From contig NZ_FZQA01000005.1 of assembly GCF_900199215.1 (NCBI RefSeq), positions 62,001 through 126,000 on the forward strand: a stretch of DNA of 64,000 nucleotides, given 5' to 3'. The notes beneath the pieces were generated by a model. That model was not told where the DNA came from. It saw only the letters and a program-made list of their open reading frames with translations, and ran no database searches. This DNA comes from Amphiplicatus metriothermophilus (lineage in GTDB: Bacteria > Pseudomonadota > Alphaproteobacteria > Caulobacterales > Parvularculaceae). Positions 17,131-25,224 of this stretch are shown in pieces; within the stretch, counting starts at the first letter, position 1; the number at the start of each line of letters is the position of its first letter. Position numbers and translations under genes: made by a program.

Positions 17131-18036
17131 TTGCATCACAAGCCGCAGATCAGGAAGGAGGCGTCGCTGTCGAGACGGAGCTTCATCGCCGGCGCGGCGG
17201 GACTGGCGGCGGCGACGGCGTGCGGGCCCCTCCGCGCCGGCGAGAGGGCGCGCGCGATCGGCCTTCAGCTTTACACCATTCGCCGCGCCATGAGCGAGGA
17301 CGCGCCGGCGGCGCTCCGGCGCGTCGCCGAGATCGGGTACAGGCATGTCGAATTCGCCGGCTATTTCGGCATGGCGCCAGGCGCGCTCAGGACGCTCTTG
17401 TCCCATCTCGGCCTCGCCGCGCCGAGCGCGCACATGGACGCGCGCCTTCTGCGCGACGATCCGGGACCGCTCATCGACGCGGCGGCGCAGATCGGCCACG
17501 AATTCGTCGTGCTCGGATGGCTTCGCCCGGAAGACCGCCGCACGATCGATCAGTACAAGGCGTGGGCCGAGACGTGCAATCATGTCGCAGAGCGATGCCG
17601 CGCGGCCGGCCTGCGCTTCGCCTGGCATAATCACGACTTCGAGTTCCATCCGATCGGCGGCGTCGTCCCTTATGACGTTCTTCTCGAACGCGCCGATCCG
17701 GATCTCGTATCCTTCGAGCTTGACTTCTATTGGGCGCGCAAGGCGGGCCAGAACATTCTGGGTCTTCTTGAAAAGGCGCCGGCCCGCTTTCCTCTGTGCC
17801 ATGTCAAGGACATGGATCGGAAAGGGAACATGACCGACATCGGCGAGGGCGTCATCGACTTCGCAGGCGCGCTCGCAGACCGCGCTACGGCGGGGATCAA
17901 ACATTGTTTCGTCGAACGGGACGACGCCCCGGCGCCGTTCCGCACGGCCGAGCAGGGCCTGGCGGCGATGACGCGCATCCTCGAAGACGCCGGCGCGCGC
18001 GCGGACCGGGCGCGATCGCTGGAGAGCGAGCGATGA
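17131..18036 (+). CDS. Sugar phosphate isomerase/epimerase-like TIM-barrel protein, Tat-exported
   Basis: About 300 residues with a twin-arginine signal SRRSFIAGAAGLAAAT and a xylose-isomerase-like TIM-barrel (AP endonuclease 2 family). Key stretches are IGLQLYTIRRAM at the first strand, FAWHNHDFEFHP with metal-ligand histidines and Glu, FELDFYWARKAGQ and CHVKDMD. Family members isomerise, epimerise or dehydrate sugars. The reaction here is unknown. TTG 17131 with AGGGAG 7 bases upstream is preferred; ATG 17038 is an alternative that would bury the Tat motif about 46 residues in. The stop overlaps the next start (ATGA), so it is coupled to the cupin-like gene. Confidence 0.75.
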   Translation: MHHKPQIRKEASLSRRSFIAGAAGLAAATACGPLRAGERARAIGLQLYTIRRAMSEDAPAALRRVAEIGYRHVEFAGYFGMAPGALRTLLSHLGLAAPSAHMDARLLRDDPGPLIDAAAQIGHEFVVLGWLRPEDRRTIDQYKAWAETCNHVAERCRAAGLRFAWHNHDFEFHPIGGVVPYDVLLERADPDLVSFELDFYWARKAGQNILGLLEKAPARFPLCHVKDMDRKGNMTDIGEGVIDFAGALADRATAGIKHCFVERDDAPAPFRTAEQGLAAMTRILEDAGARADRARSLESER

Positions 18037-19103
18037 CGGATCTGCGCCGCCTCGGCGCCGGGACGACGCCGGTCCGGGAGAATGTCGACCGGGCGCTGTT
18101 CGAACGGGAGATCGTTCCGGGAAACAGGCCTGTCGTGCTGAAAGGGCTCGCGGACGACTGGCCGGCGACGCGCCTGGGAAAGCGCTCGCCTCAGGCGCTC
18201 GCCGATTACATAAAAAGGTTCAGCAGCGACAGGCCTGTCGAGATACTGCTCGGGCCGCCGTCGATCAGGGGCTATTTCTTTTATCGGGACGAGCTCGGCG
18301 GCGTCAATTTCGTCCGTAGGCAGGCGAATTTCGTCGCCGCCGTGGACAAGCTGTTGTCCTTCATAGGCGAGGCGTCGCCGCCTGCGCTTTATATCCAGTC
18401 CGCGCCGATCGACGACTATCTTCCGCAGTTCGGCGAGGAGAACCGGGTTTCCCTTCTTGACGGGACCGTCGCGCCGCGCATCTGGATCGGCAACGCCGTC
18501 ACGGTGCAAACCCATTTCGACCTGTCCGAGAACATCGCCTGCGTCGTCGCAGGGCGCAAACGCTTCACGCTTTTTCCGCCCGAGCAGATCGTCAGCCTTT
18601 ATCCCGGCCCGCTCGAATTCACCCTTTCGGGTCCGCCGGTGAGCATGGTCCGGCTCGACGAGCCCGATTTCGAACGCTATCCGAAATTCCGCGACGCGAT
18701 CGCCAGCGCCGAGGTCGCCGAGCTTGGACCGGGCGACGCGCTCTATATTCCCTATCACTGGTGGCATCATGTCGAGTCGCTCGATCCATTCAACGTGCTG
18801 GTGAACTGCTGGTGGAGCGGCTCGCGGCCCGATGCGGGCTCGCCGCGCGACTGTCTTCTTCATGCGCTGATCGCCCTGCGCGCGCTGCCGCCCCGGCAGC
18901 GCGCGGTCTGGCGCGCGGTGCTCGATTACTACGTCTTCGAAACCCATGGCGATCCGGCCGCGCATCTGCCGCCCGCGCGCCGGGGGGTGCTGGGCGAACC
19001 CACGCCGGAACGGCTTGCGCAGATGCGCGCGATGCTCGCCGGCGCGCTCGCGCGCTCCGCAAGGCCGGACGAGCGCCAGCGGCGCCCGGCCGAGAAGCCG
19101 TAG
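18033..19103 (+). CDS. Cupin/JmjC-like Fe(II)/2-oxoglutarate oxygenase family protein, copy 1
   Basis: A 356-residue cupin_8/JmjC-like protein. The metal-binding facial triad is visible as His-x-Asp in QTHFDLSENIACVVAG and a distal His in IPYHWWHHVESL; RKRFTLFPPEQ follows the first pair as in asparaginyl/lysyl hydroxylase relatives. Members hydroxylate protein side chains or small molecules. It overlaps the preceding sugar-isomerase-like gene by 4 bases. A paralogue with the same motifs lies at 31980-33026 after the TonB receptor, and such genes often accompany TonB receptors and halogenase-like proteins in Caulobacter-type genomes. The true substrate is unknown. Confidence 0.82.
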   Translation: MTDLRRLGAGTTPVRENVDRALFEREIVPGNRPVVLKGLADDWPATRLGKRSPQALADYIKRFSSDRPVEILLGPPSIRGYFFYRDELGGVNFVRRQANFVAAVDKLLSFIGEASPPALYIQSAPIDDYLPQFGEENRVSLLDGTVAPRIWIGNAVTVQTHFDLSENIACVVAGRKRFTLFPPEQIVSLYPGPLEFTLSGPPVSMVRLDEPDFERYPKFRDAIASAEVAELGPGDALYIPYHWWHHVESLDPFNVLVNCWWSGSRPDAGSPRDCLLHALIALRALPPRQRAVWRAVLDYYVFETHGDPAAHLPPARRGVLGEPTPERLAQMRAMLAGALARSARPDERQRRPAEKP

Positions 19104-19167
19104 ACTTATGCTGCGTGCACGGACCTTCGTCGCTCGGCGGGCGTAGGCAAGCGAGCGGCTTTCGCCG

Positions 19168-20304
19168 TCAGCGCGCCGGCGCGGCCCGAAGCGCGGCGGC
19201 GACCGCCTCGCGCAGGGGTTTCGGGCGATACGCCGCGTCATAGAGCGTGGGCCGCTTGGGAACACCGTCCTCGCGAGGCAGAAAATCCTGCAGCCAGCTG
19301 TAGGAGTCGACCATGCCCCAGACCAGCAGATCCTTGGTCTGCTCATAGCTCAGCATCATGTCGAGATAGTCCTTCGCATAGCCGGCCATAAGCCGGTCGC
19401 GCGTTTCGACGTCGGGCGGGAGGTCGGTGTCGTTGACGTCGAACTCCGTCAGATAAACGTCGAGGCCCATCGCGACGACTTCATCGACGAATTCGCGCCA
19501 GGCGCGCTGCTTCTCCGGCGTGAAGGCGTCCGGCATGTCATAATTCGAATGGCTCTGGACGCCGAGCGCATCGATGGGAACGCCGTTCTTCACCAGCCGT
19601 TCAAGCAGCTTCAGAACGCCCTTGCGATGGTTCTCGTTGCCGCTTTCCCAGCTCATATAGTCGTTATAGGCGAGCGTCGCGTCGGGGGCGGCTTCTTTCG
19701 CCTTATGGAAGCAGAAGTCGATCGCTTCCGGTCCCATGGCCCGGGAGAAGGCGGTTTCGCGCAAGGCGCCGGTCTTGTCGTCGACGGCTTCGTTGACGAC
19801 GTCCCATGAATAGATGAACGGGTGATAGCGGCTGGCGACGCGGGTCACGTAATCGCCGAGCATGGCTTCGGCTTGCGCCGCGGAGTCGAACTCAAGCGCG
19901 TTGACCCAGTCCGGCAGCCAGCGCGGGTGATGCCATAAAAGCGTATGCCCGCGCATTCCGAGCCCTTCGGTCTTCGCGAAGTCGACCAGCGCGTCCGCCG
20001 GCTGAAAATTCCACTGATCCGACTGCGGATGAATGACATACCATTTATGCTCGTTCTCCGCGACGATGACCCCGCATTCGCGCCGGATGACCTCGACATA
20101 GCGCGGATCGCTCAGCTGATGGGCGGCCATCGCCGATCCGAAGCGCAGGCCTTTGGCCGCGGCGAGGTCTTTGAGAGGGGTCGCGTCGGCGCCTGCGCCG
20201 GCCGGCGCGTTGCGCGCGCACGCGCCGGCGGCGAGGGACAAAGGGCCGACCGCAGCGGCGCTCGCGGCGAGCTTAAGGATCTTGCGGCGGTCATGCTTTG
20301 TCAT
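19168..20304 (-). CDS. Endo-1,4-beta-xylanase, glycoside hydrolase family 10
   Basis: A secreted retaining xylanase that cuts the beta-1,4-xylan backbone. About 378 residues follow a Tat-like signal (DRRKILKLAAS, then an alanine-rich h-region). The acid/base Glu172 lies in WDVVNEAVDD and the nucleophile Glu287 in VYLTEFDVND. Subsite residues such as HTLLWH and GVQSHSN are also in place. The ATG at 20304 is chosen over TTG 20313. It is divergent from the GH43 gene, and an operator (20363-20378) lies in the shared promoter. It is probably the main depolymerase of the locus, feeding GH43, GH115 and GH3. Confidence 0.95.
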   Translation of the reverse strand: MTKHDRRKILKLAASAAAVGPLSLAAGACARNAPAGAGADATPLKDLAAAKGLRFGSAMAAHQLSDPRYVEVIRRECGVIVAENEHKWYVIHPQSDQWNFQPADALVDFAKTEGLGMRGHTLLWHHPRWLPDWVNALEFDSAAQAEAMLGDYVTRVASRYHPFIYSWDVVNEAVDDKTGALRETAFSRAMGPEAIDFCFHKAKEAAPDATLAYNDYMSWESGNENHRKGVLKLLERLVKNGVPIDALGVQSHSNYDMPDAFTPEKQRAWREFVDEVVAMGLDVYLTEFDVNDTDLPPDVETRDRLMAGYAKDYLDMMLSYEQTKDLLVWGMVDSYSWLQDFLPREDGVPKRPTLYDAAYRPKPLREAVAAALRAAPAR

Positions 20305-20362
20305 GGCGTTCAAAACCTTTTCCGGGCGGCCAAAGGCGGCGTCTGTTCAGCGCCAAGCTAAA

Positions 20363-20378
20363 ATGTTATCGCTATCAA
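20363..20378. promoter_or_regulatory. XylR-like operator in the xylanase/GH43 divergent promoter
   Basis: ATGTTATCGCTATCAA is positioned 59 bp from the GH10 start and 46 bp from the GH43 start, so one site could control both genes. Confidence 0.68.
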
Positions 20379-20423
20379 ATATCGGGCGCAACCCGCGCCG
20401 ACGAATGCGATAAGGGGGACGAC

Positions 20424-22154
20424 ATGCCTTGCAGACTCGCCTGGGCTCTCATGATCGCCGCCGGCGCGCTATCCGCATGCGCGGCGGGAGGCGACGGTGC
20501 CGGGGAGCCCGCGCCGGCGCCGTACGCGGCGTTCGACTGGTTCCGTTATGAAGGGACCGAAGCGGAAGGCGCGCCTGAGCCGGCCGCCGACGAATATCGA
20601 AACCCGGTGATAGCCGGCTTTTATCCCGATCCGAGCGTCGTCCAGGTCGGCGCGGACTATTATCTCGTCAATTCGACCTTCGCCTGGTTTCCGGGCGTTC
20701 CGGTGTTTCACAGCCGCGATCTCGTCGGGTGGCGGCAGATCGCGAACGCCATCGACCGGCCGGGCATGGTCGATTTCACGGGACTCGGCGTTTCACGCGG
20801 AATTTTTGCGGCGACGATCGAGCATCATGAGGGAAAATACTACATTGCGACGACCTGCGTCGATTGCGGCGACAATTTCATCATCACGGCTGACGATCCG
20901 GCGGGGCCCTGGTCGGAGCCGATATGGCTGCCGGAGGTCGGCGGCATCGATCCGTCGCTGTTTTTCGACGAGGACGGCGCCGTTTATTTGCTGAATAACG
21001 ACGCGCCGCCGGGCGAAGCGCGGTATGACGGGCACAGAGCGATCTGGATCAGGCGAATCGATCCCGAGACGCTCCAGCCGCTGACGAAGCCGAGAGTTCT
21101 GATCGACGGCGGCGTGCGTCCGGAAGAAAACCCGATCTGGATCGAGGGCCCGCATCTCTACAAGATCGGCGGCTGGTACTATCTGATCGCGGCGGAAGGC
21201 GGCACGGCGATCGGACATTCGCAGGTCGCGCTGCGCGCGCGCGAAATCTTCGGCCCTTATGAGCCGTATGACGGAAATCCGATTCTCACCCAGCGCGACC
21301 TGCCCGAGAATCGCGAAAATCCCGTGACCTCGGTCGGACACGCCGATCTCGTGCAGGATGCAAAAGGCGGCTGGCATGCGGCGTTTCTGGGCGTGCGCCC
21401 CTATGAAGGCGATTATTACAACACGGGCCGGGAGACCTTTCTCCTGCCGGTCGAATGGCGGGAGGGATGGCCGATCATTTTGCCGCCCGGCGAGCCGGTT
21501 CCGATGGTCGTCAAGCGGCCTCCTTCGGAAGACGCGCCCACGGGCGCTGCGTCGGCAGATGACGCGCCGGCGCCGACGACGGGTCCGTTCTCCGTCTACG
21601 AATCGTTCGACGCTCCAGCGCTCGCGCCTTATTGGCTCTCCCTGCGCGGTCCCGCCGCGCCGTGGCTGCGTCTGGAGAACGGCGCGGCGAAGCTGTACGC
21701 GCAGGCGGACGGACTTGGCGATTTCGGCCGACCGGCGTTTCTCGCGCGTCGGCAGCAGCATCTGTTCGCGCTGGCCGAGACGGAGGTTTCTCTTGCGCGG
21801 GCCGGCGGGGCGGAGGCGGGTCTCGCCGCTTTTCAGAACGACGAATTTTATTACGCGCTGGGCGCAGTGCGGGACGGGGACGGAAAGACGGTCGTTCGGC
21901 TGCGTCGTCGCGCCGGACCTGAGACGCCGCCGGCCGGCGAGGTCATCGCCTCGGCGGCGCTCGCCGGCGCCGAGGCGATCCGGCTTCGCATCCGCGCGCG
22001 CGGCGCGCTTTACGATTTCGAATACGCCGGCGCTGACGGCGAATGGCGCATGCTCCTCGCCGGCGCCGACGGGCGCATCCTCAGCACGCGCGAGGCGGGC
22101 GGCTTCGTCGGCGCCGTCTTAGGATTATATGCGCAATATTCGGCCCGTCCGTAA
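20424..22154 (+). CDS. Glycoside hydrolase family 43 (beta-xylosidase/arabinofuranosidase), lipoprotein
   Basis: A 576-residue inverting enzyme with a lipoprotein signal: ALSAC puts the lipidated cysteine at residue 19. The five-bladed propeller carries the catalytic base Asp69 in FYPDPSVV, the pKa-modulating Asp176 in GIDPSLFF and the acid Glu241 in WIEGPHLYK. The C-terminal part (about 390-576) is a concanavalin-like beta-sandwich typical of beta-xylosidases. AAGGGGGA precedes the ATG; an in-frame extension upstream has no signal peptide. It probably removes xylose or arabinose from oligosaccharides at the cell envelope. It ends only 8 bases from the convergent halogenase operon. Confidence 0.93.
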   Translation: MPCRLAWALMIAAGALSACAAGGDGAGEPAPAPYAAFDWFRYEGTEAEGAPEPAADEYRNPVIAGFYPDPSVVQVGADYYLVNSTFAWFPGVPVFHSRDLVGWRQIANAIDRPGMVDFTGLGVSRGIFAATIEHHEGKYYIATTCVDCGDNFIITADDPAGPWSEPIWLPEVGGIDPSLFFDEDGAVYLLNNDAPPGEARYDGHRAIWIRRIDPETLQPLTKPRVLIDGGVRPEENPIWIEGPHLYKIGGWYYLIAAEGGTAIGHSQVALRAREIFGPYEPYDGNPILTQRDLPENRENPVTSVGHADLVQDAKGGWHAAFLGVRPYEGDYYNTGRETFLLPVEWREGWPIILPPGEPVPMVVKRPPSEDAPTGAASADDAPAPTTGPFSVYESFDAPALAPYWLSLRGPAAPWLRLENGAAKLYAQADGLGDFGRPAFLARRQQHLFALAETEVSLARAGGAEAGLAAFQNDEFYYALGAVRDGDGKTVVRLRRRAGPETPPAGEVIASAALAGAEAIRLRIRARGALYDFEYAGADGEWRMLLAGADGRILSTREAGGFVGAVLGLYAQYSARP

Positions 22155-22162
22155 ATAGCAGG

Positions 22163-23683
22163 TCATCTGTATGGGAAGCCGTCGAAGGCGCAATGCCGAG
22201 CGATGAATTCTTCGTGCGGCGGCATGTGGCCGGCGCACGTCGCGATGGTCGCGCGAATATGATCGAGGCGCGCGCGCGTCTCCTCAATCGATAGAACGTC
22301 CGCGACCGGGTCGTACCCATTCGGGCGGATATTCTGCCCCGTCATGACGGCGAACCAGCTCGTGTCGTTGAAAAGCTCTTCGTTCTCACGAAAAATGCGG
22401 CCATAGCTTTTAAAAAGCCTTATTTTGTCCTGTAGATAGTCTGGGATGTTCATTTCACGAACATAATCCCAGAAAGGCTGCCGTCGCCGCTGCGTGGCCT
22501 TGTAATGAAGAATAATGAAATCGCGAATGCGTTCGAACTCGAACGCTGTGACGCGATTGTAGCGATCGATATCCGCCTGGTTGAAGCGGCGGTCCGGAAA
22601 CATCTGCAAGAGCTTGGCGACGCCGCTCTGGATGAGATGGATGCTCGTCGACTCAAGCGGCTCGATGAAGCCGGCGGCGAGCCCGATGGCTACGCAATTC
22701 TTGATCCAGAAAAGCTTTCGTCGACCCGGCGTAAAGTTGAGAAAACGCGGGTCGGCGAGGGGCTTGCCGTCAAGGTTTGCGAGCAGAATCCCGGCTGCTT
22801 TATCGTCGTCGATATAACCGCGCGAGAAAACGAGCCCGTTGCCTATGCGATGTTGAAGAGGAATTCGCCATTGCCAACCGGCTTCGCGCGCCGTCGATCG
22901 GGTGAAGGGCGTCGGCGGGCCGGCGCTTTCGCATGGGACAGCGACGGCAGCGTCGCACGGCAACCAGTGCGACCAGTCAATATAGCCCGCGCCGAGTTTC
23001 TGATCGATCAAGAGGCCGCGAAAGCCTGAACAATCGATGAAGAGGTCGCCTTCAACGGTGCAGCCATCCTCGAGAATGACGGCTTCGATATAACCGGTTT
23101 GCGAATTCTGCACGGCGTCGACGATTTTTCCCTCTCGGCGTGCGACGCCGCGCGCTTGCGCGTAGCGGCGCAAGTACTGCGCATAAAGGCCGGCATCGAA
23201 ATGGAAAGCGTAAGCAATCTTACTTAAAGGCGAATTGCCTGCATTGACGGGGCGCATGAACTTGCCATGCCTGGCCGCCTGCGCTTGAAGGGAATATTGC
23301 TCCAGTGTGCGCGCAGTCCAGTCGGGATGCGCCTTTAGGAAGAAGGCGTGAAAGGATACGCCTTCCATGTCGAGGCCATAAGTTCCGAAGGGGTGGATAT
23401 AGCGCTCGCCCGGCGCGCCCCAGTCAACGAACTCGATGCCCAGTTTGAAGGTGGCGCGCGTTTCGCGCACGAATTCGTTTTCTTCTATCCCGAGCGTACG
23501 ATTATAGGTTCCGATCTGAGGGATGGTGGCCTCGCCGACGCCGACCGAGCCGATTTGCTCGGATTCGACAAGCTCGATTTCGCAGTAGTTATTTCTGAGG
23601 ATTTTCGCGCAGGCCGCGGCTGTCATCCACCCGGCGGTGCCGCCGCCCACGATGACGATTTTCCGTATACGCGTGTTGTTCAC
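22163..23683 (-). CDS. Flavin-dependent tryptophan-halogenase family protein, copy 1
   Basis: A 506-residue FAD-dependent halogenase-like protein. It has GGGTAGWM at the FAD-binding N-terminus, GVGEATIP, FKLGIEFVDW with the lysine matching the catalytic Lys of PrnA, and the WQWRIPLQHR signature (WxWxIP) that separates halogenases from monooxygenases. The start is GTG 23683, which overlaps the TGA of the next upstream gene (GTGA). It is last of a four-gene operon on this strand. Family members act on indoles or free tryptophan with a flavin reductase, and no reductase gene is seen nearby. The real substrate of this TonB-associated subgroup is unknown. Confidence 0.9.
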   Translation of the reverse strand: MNNTRIRKIVIVGGGTAGWMTAAACAKILRNNYCEIELVESEQIGSVGVGEATIPQIGTYNRTLGIEENEFVRETRATFKLGIEFVDWGAPGERYIHPFGTYGLDMEGVSFHAFFLKAHPDWTARTLEQYSLQAQAARHGKFMRPVNAGNSPLSKIAYAFHFDAGLYAQYLRRYAQARGVARREGKIVDAVQNSQTGYIEAVILEDGCTVEGDLFIDCSGFRGLLIDQKLGAGYIDWSHWLPCDAAVAVPCESAGPPTPFTRSTAREAGWQWRIPLQHRIGNGLVFSRGYIDDDKAAGILLANLDGKPLADPRFLNFTPGRRKLFWIKNCVAIGLAAGFIEPLESTSIHLIQSGVAKLLQMFPDRRFNQADIDRYNRVTAFEFERIRDFIILHYKATQRRRQPFWDYVREMNIPDYLQDKIRLFKSYGRIFRENEELFNDTSWFAVMTGQNIRPNGYDPVADVLSIEETRARLDHIRATIATCAGHMPPHEEFIARHCAFDGFPYR

Positions 23684-25224
23684 TTGCTCTGTTCCCTGAC
23701 TGGCTTCGCTGCTGCGCAGAAGCGGTCGATATAGGCTTGATGACGGGGCATTTTCTCCGCCGTCGAGCGGATGAGCGCATGCATTCGCATGAGCTGGCCG
23801 CGGATCTGGGCGTAATCCAGCGCGTCGACGAACGGATCCCATGTGCGGGGTCGGATATTTTGCCCCAGCAGAACAGACAGCCAGTTAGATTCGCCAAATA
23901 GCTCATCCTGGAAACGGAAAATTCTGCCCTTCGAACGGAAAAGCTCGATCTTAGCTTTCAGCGTTTCAGGGATCGGAATCGAGCGCGTATAGCGCCAGAA
24001 CTCAGAATCATCCCGCTCTGTCGCATGATAATGGAGAATCAGAAAGTCTCTTATTTGCTCAAATTGAAGCGCCGTCAGCCTATTGTATTCGTCCCGCTCT
24101 ATCGGGTTGAATTCGCCGTCGGGAAAAAGCGCGATCAGTTTCGAAACGCCGGCCTGGATAAGATGGATGCTGGTCGACTCGAGCGGCTCGAGAAATCCGG
24201 CGGAGAGCCCGATGGCTACGCAGTTCTTCTTCCAGAACTCCTTTCGCCGTCCGGCCGTGAATTTCAGATAACGCGGCTCGCCTGTTAGCGGAGAATCGAG
24301 ACCGGCGACAAGCTGCGCCATCGCCGTTTCATCGTCCATATGCTCGCTGCAGTAAACGCAGCCATTGCCTGTGCGATGCTGAAGCGGAATGCGCCAACGC
24401 CAGCCCGCCGAATGCGCGCTGGCGCGCGTATAGGGAATGGGATCGCGGACGCGCTCGCTGGGCGCGGCCACGGCACGATCGCAAGGCAGCCAACGCGTCC
24501 AACTTTCATAGCCAGCGTGAAGGGCTTGTTCGATCAGGAGGCCGCGGAAACCCGAGCAGTCAATAAAGAACTCGCCGCCGATTTTTTCGCCGCTCTCAAG
24601 CCTGATCGCCTCGATGAAGCCGTCCTCGCTGCGGAGAGTCGTATCGACGACTTTGCCTTCAATGCGCTTGACGCCGCGCGCTTCGGCGTAGCGGCGCAGA
24701 TAGGCGGCGTACTGGGTTGCATCGAAATGGAAAGCGTAGGCCAGACTCGACATCACCGATCGCGGATCAGTGCTGGGCTTGAGAAAGCGCTCCAGCTTCG
24801 CCGCTACGGCGGAGAGGTTAAATTCATCAATATACGGAATATCATCTTCCAGGCTATAAAGCTTGAGCCATATTTGATAGAATTTAACTGCTTCTATATC
24901 AAGGCCATATTCGCCGAAAGGATGGATATAACGATGACCGCGCCGAGTCCAGTCGACGAACTCGATGCCGAGCTTGAAGGTCGCCTGGGTTTTTGCGACG
25001 AAGTCGTTTTCGTCAATGCCCAACAGTTTGTTGAATGCGGTGATCGGCGGGATTGTCGCTTCGCCGACGCCTATCGCGCCGATTTCATCGGACTCGATCA
25101 AGGTTATCGATGAATGGCCGTTCCGCATCAGACGAGAGAGCGCAGCGGCGGTCATCCATCCGGCGGTTCCCCCGCCGATAATGACGATCCGCCTGATCGC
25201 AGAGCGGGACAGGGCGTCAGTCAT
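23680..25224 (-). CDS. Flavin-dependent tryptophan-halogenase family protein, copy 2
   Basis: A 514-residue paralogue with all diagnostic motifs: GGGTAGWM (about residues 17-24), GVGEATIP (52-59), Lys84 in ATFKLGIEF at the position expected for the catalytic lysine, and WRWRIPLQHR. NCVAIGLSAGFLEPLESTSI is the C-terminal FAD and active-site region found in all intact copies. Its ATG overlaps the TGA of the copy 3 gene (ATGA), and its own stop overlaps copy 1, indicating strict co-translation. No tryptophan-biosynthetic or natural-product genes lie nearby, so a role tied to the TonB receptor is more likely than antibiotic synthesis. Confidence 0.9.
   Translation of the reverse strand: MTDALSRSAIRRIVIIGGGTAGWMTAAALSRLMRNGHSSITLIESDEIGAIGVGEATIPPITAFNKLLGIDENDFVAKTQATFKLGIEFVDWTRRGHRYIHPFGEYGLDIEAVKFYQIWLKLYSLEDDIPYIDEFNLSAVAAKLERFLKPSTDPRSVMSSLAYAFHFDATQYAAYLRRYAEARGVKRIEGKVVDTTLRSEDGFIEAIRLESGEKIGGEFFIDCSGFRGLLIEQALHAGYESWTRWLPCDRAVAAPSERVRDPIPYTRASAHSAGWRWRIPLQHRTGNGCVYCSEHMDDETAMAQLVAGLDSPLTGEPRYLKFTAGRRKEFWKKNCVAIGLSAGFLEPLESTSIHLIQAGVSKLIALFPDGEFNPIERDEYNRLTALQFEQIRDFLILHYHATERDDSEFWRYTRSIPIPETLKAKIELFRSKGRIFRFQDELFGESNWLSVLLGQNIRPRTWDPFVDALDYAQIRGQLMRMHALIRSTAEKMPRHQAYIDRFCAAAKPVREQSK

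Noticed and set aside
13777-17904. A 1375-residue open frame on the minus strand opposite the sensor kinase
   Set aside because: Composition is arginine-, histidine- and alanine-rich with no recognisable domain, as expected for the antisense of high-GC coding DNA. The plus-strand kinase has clear motifs throughout.
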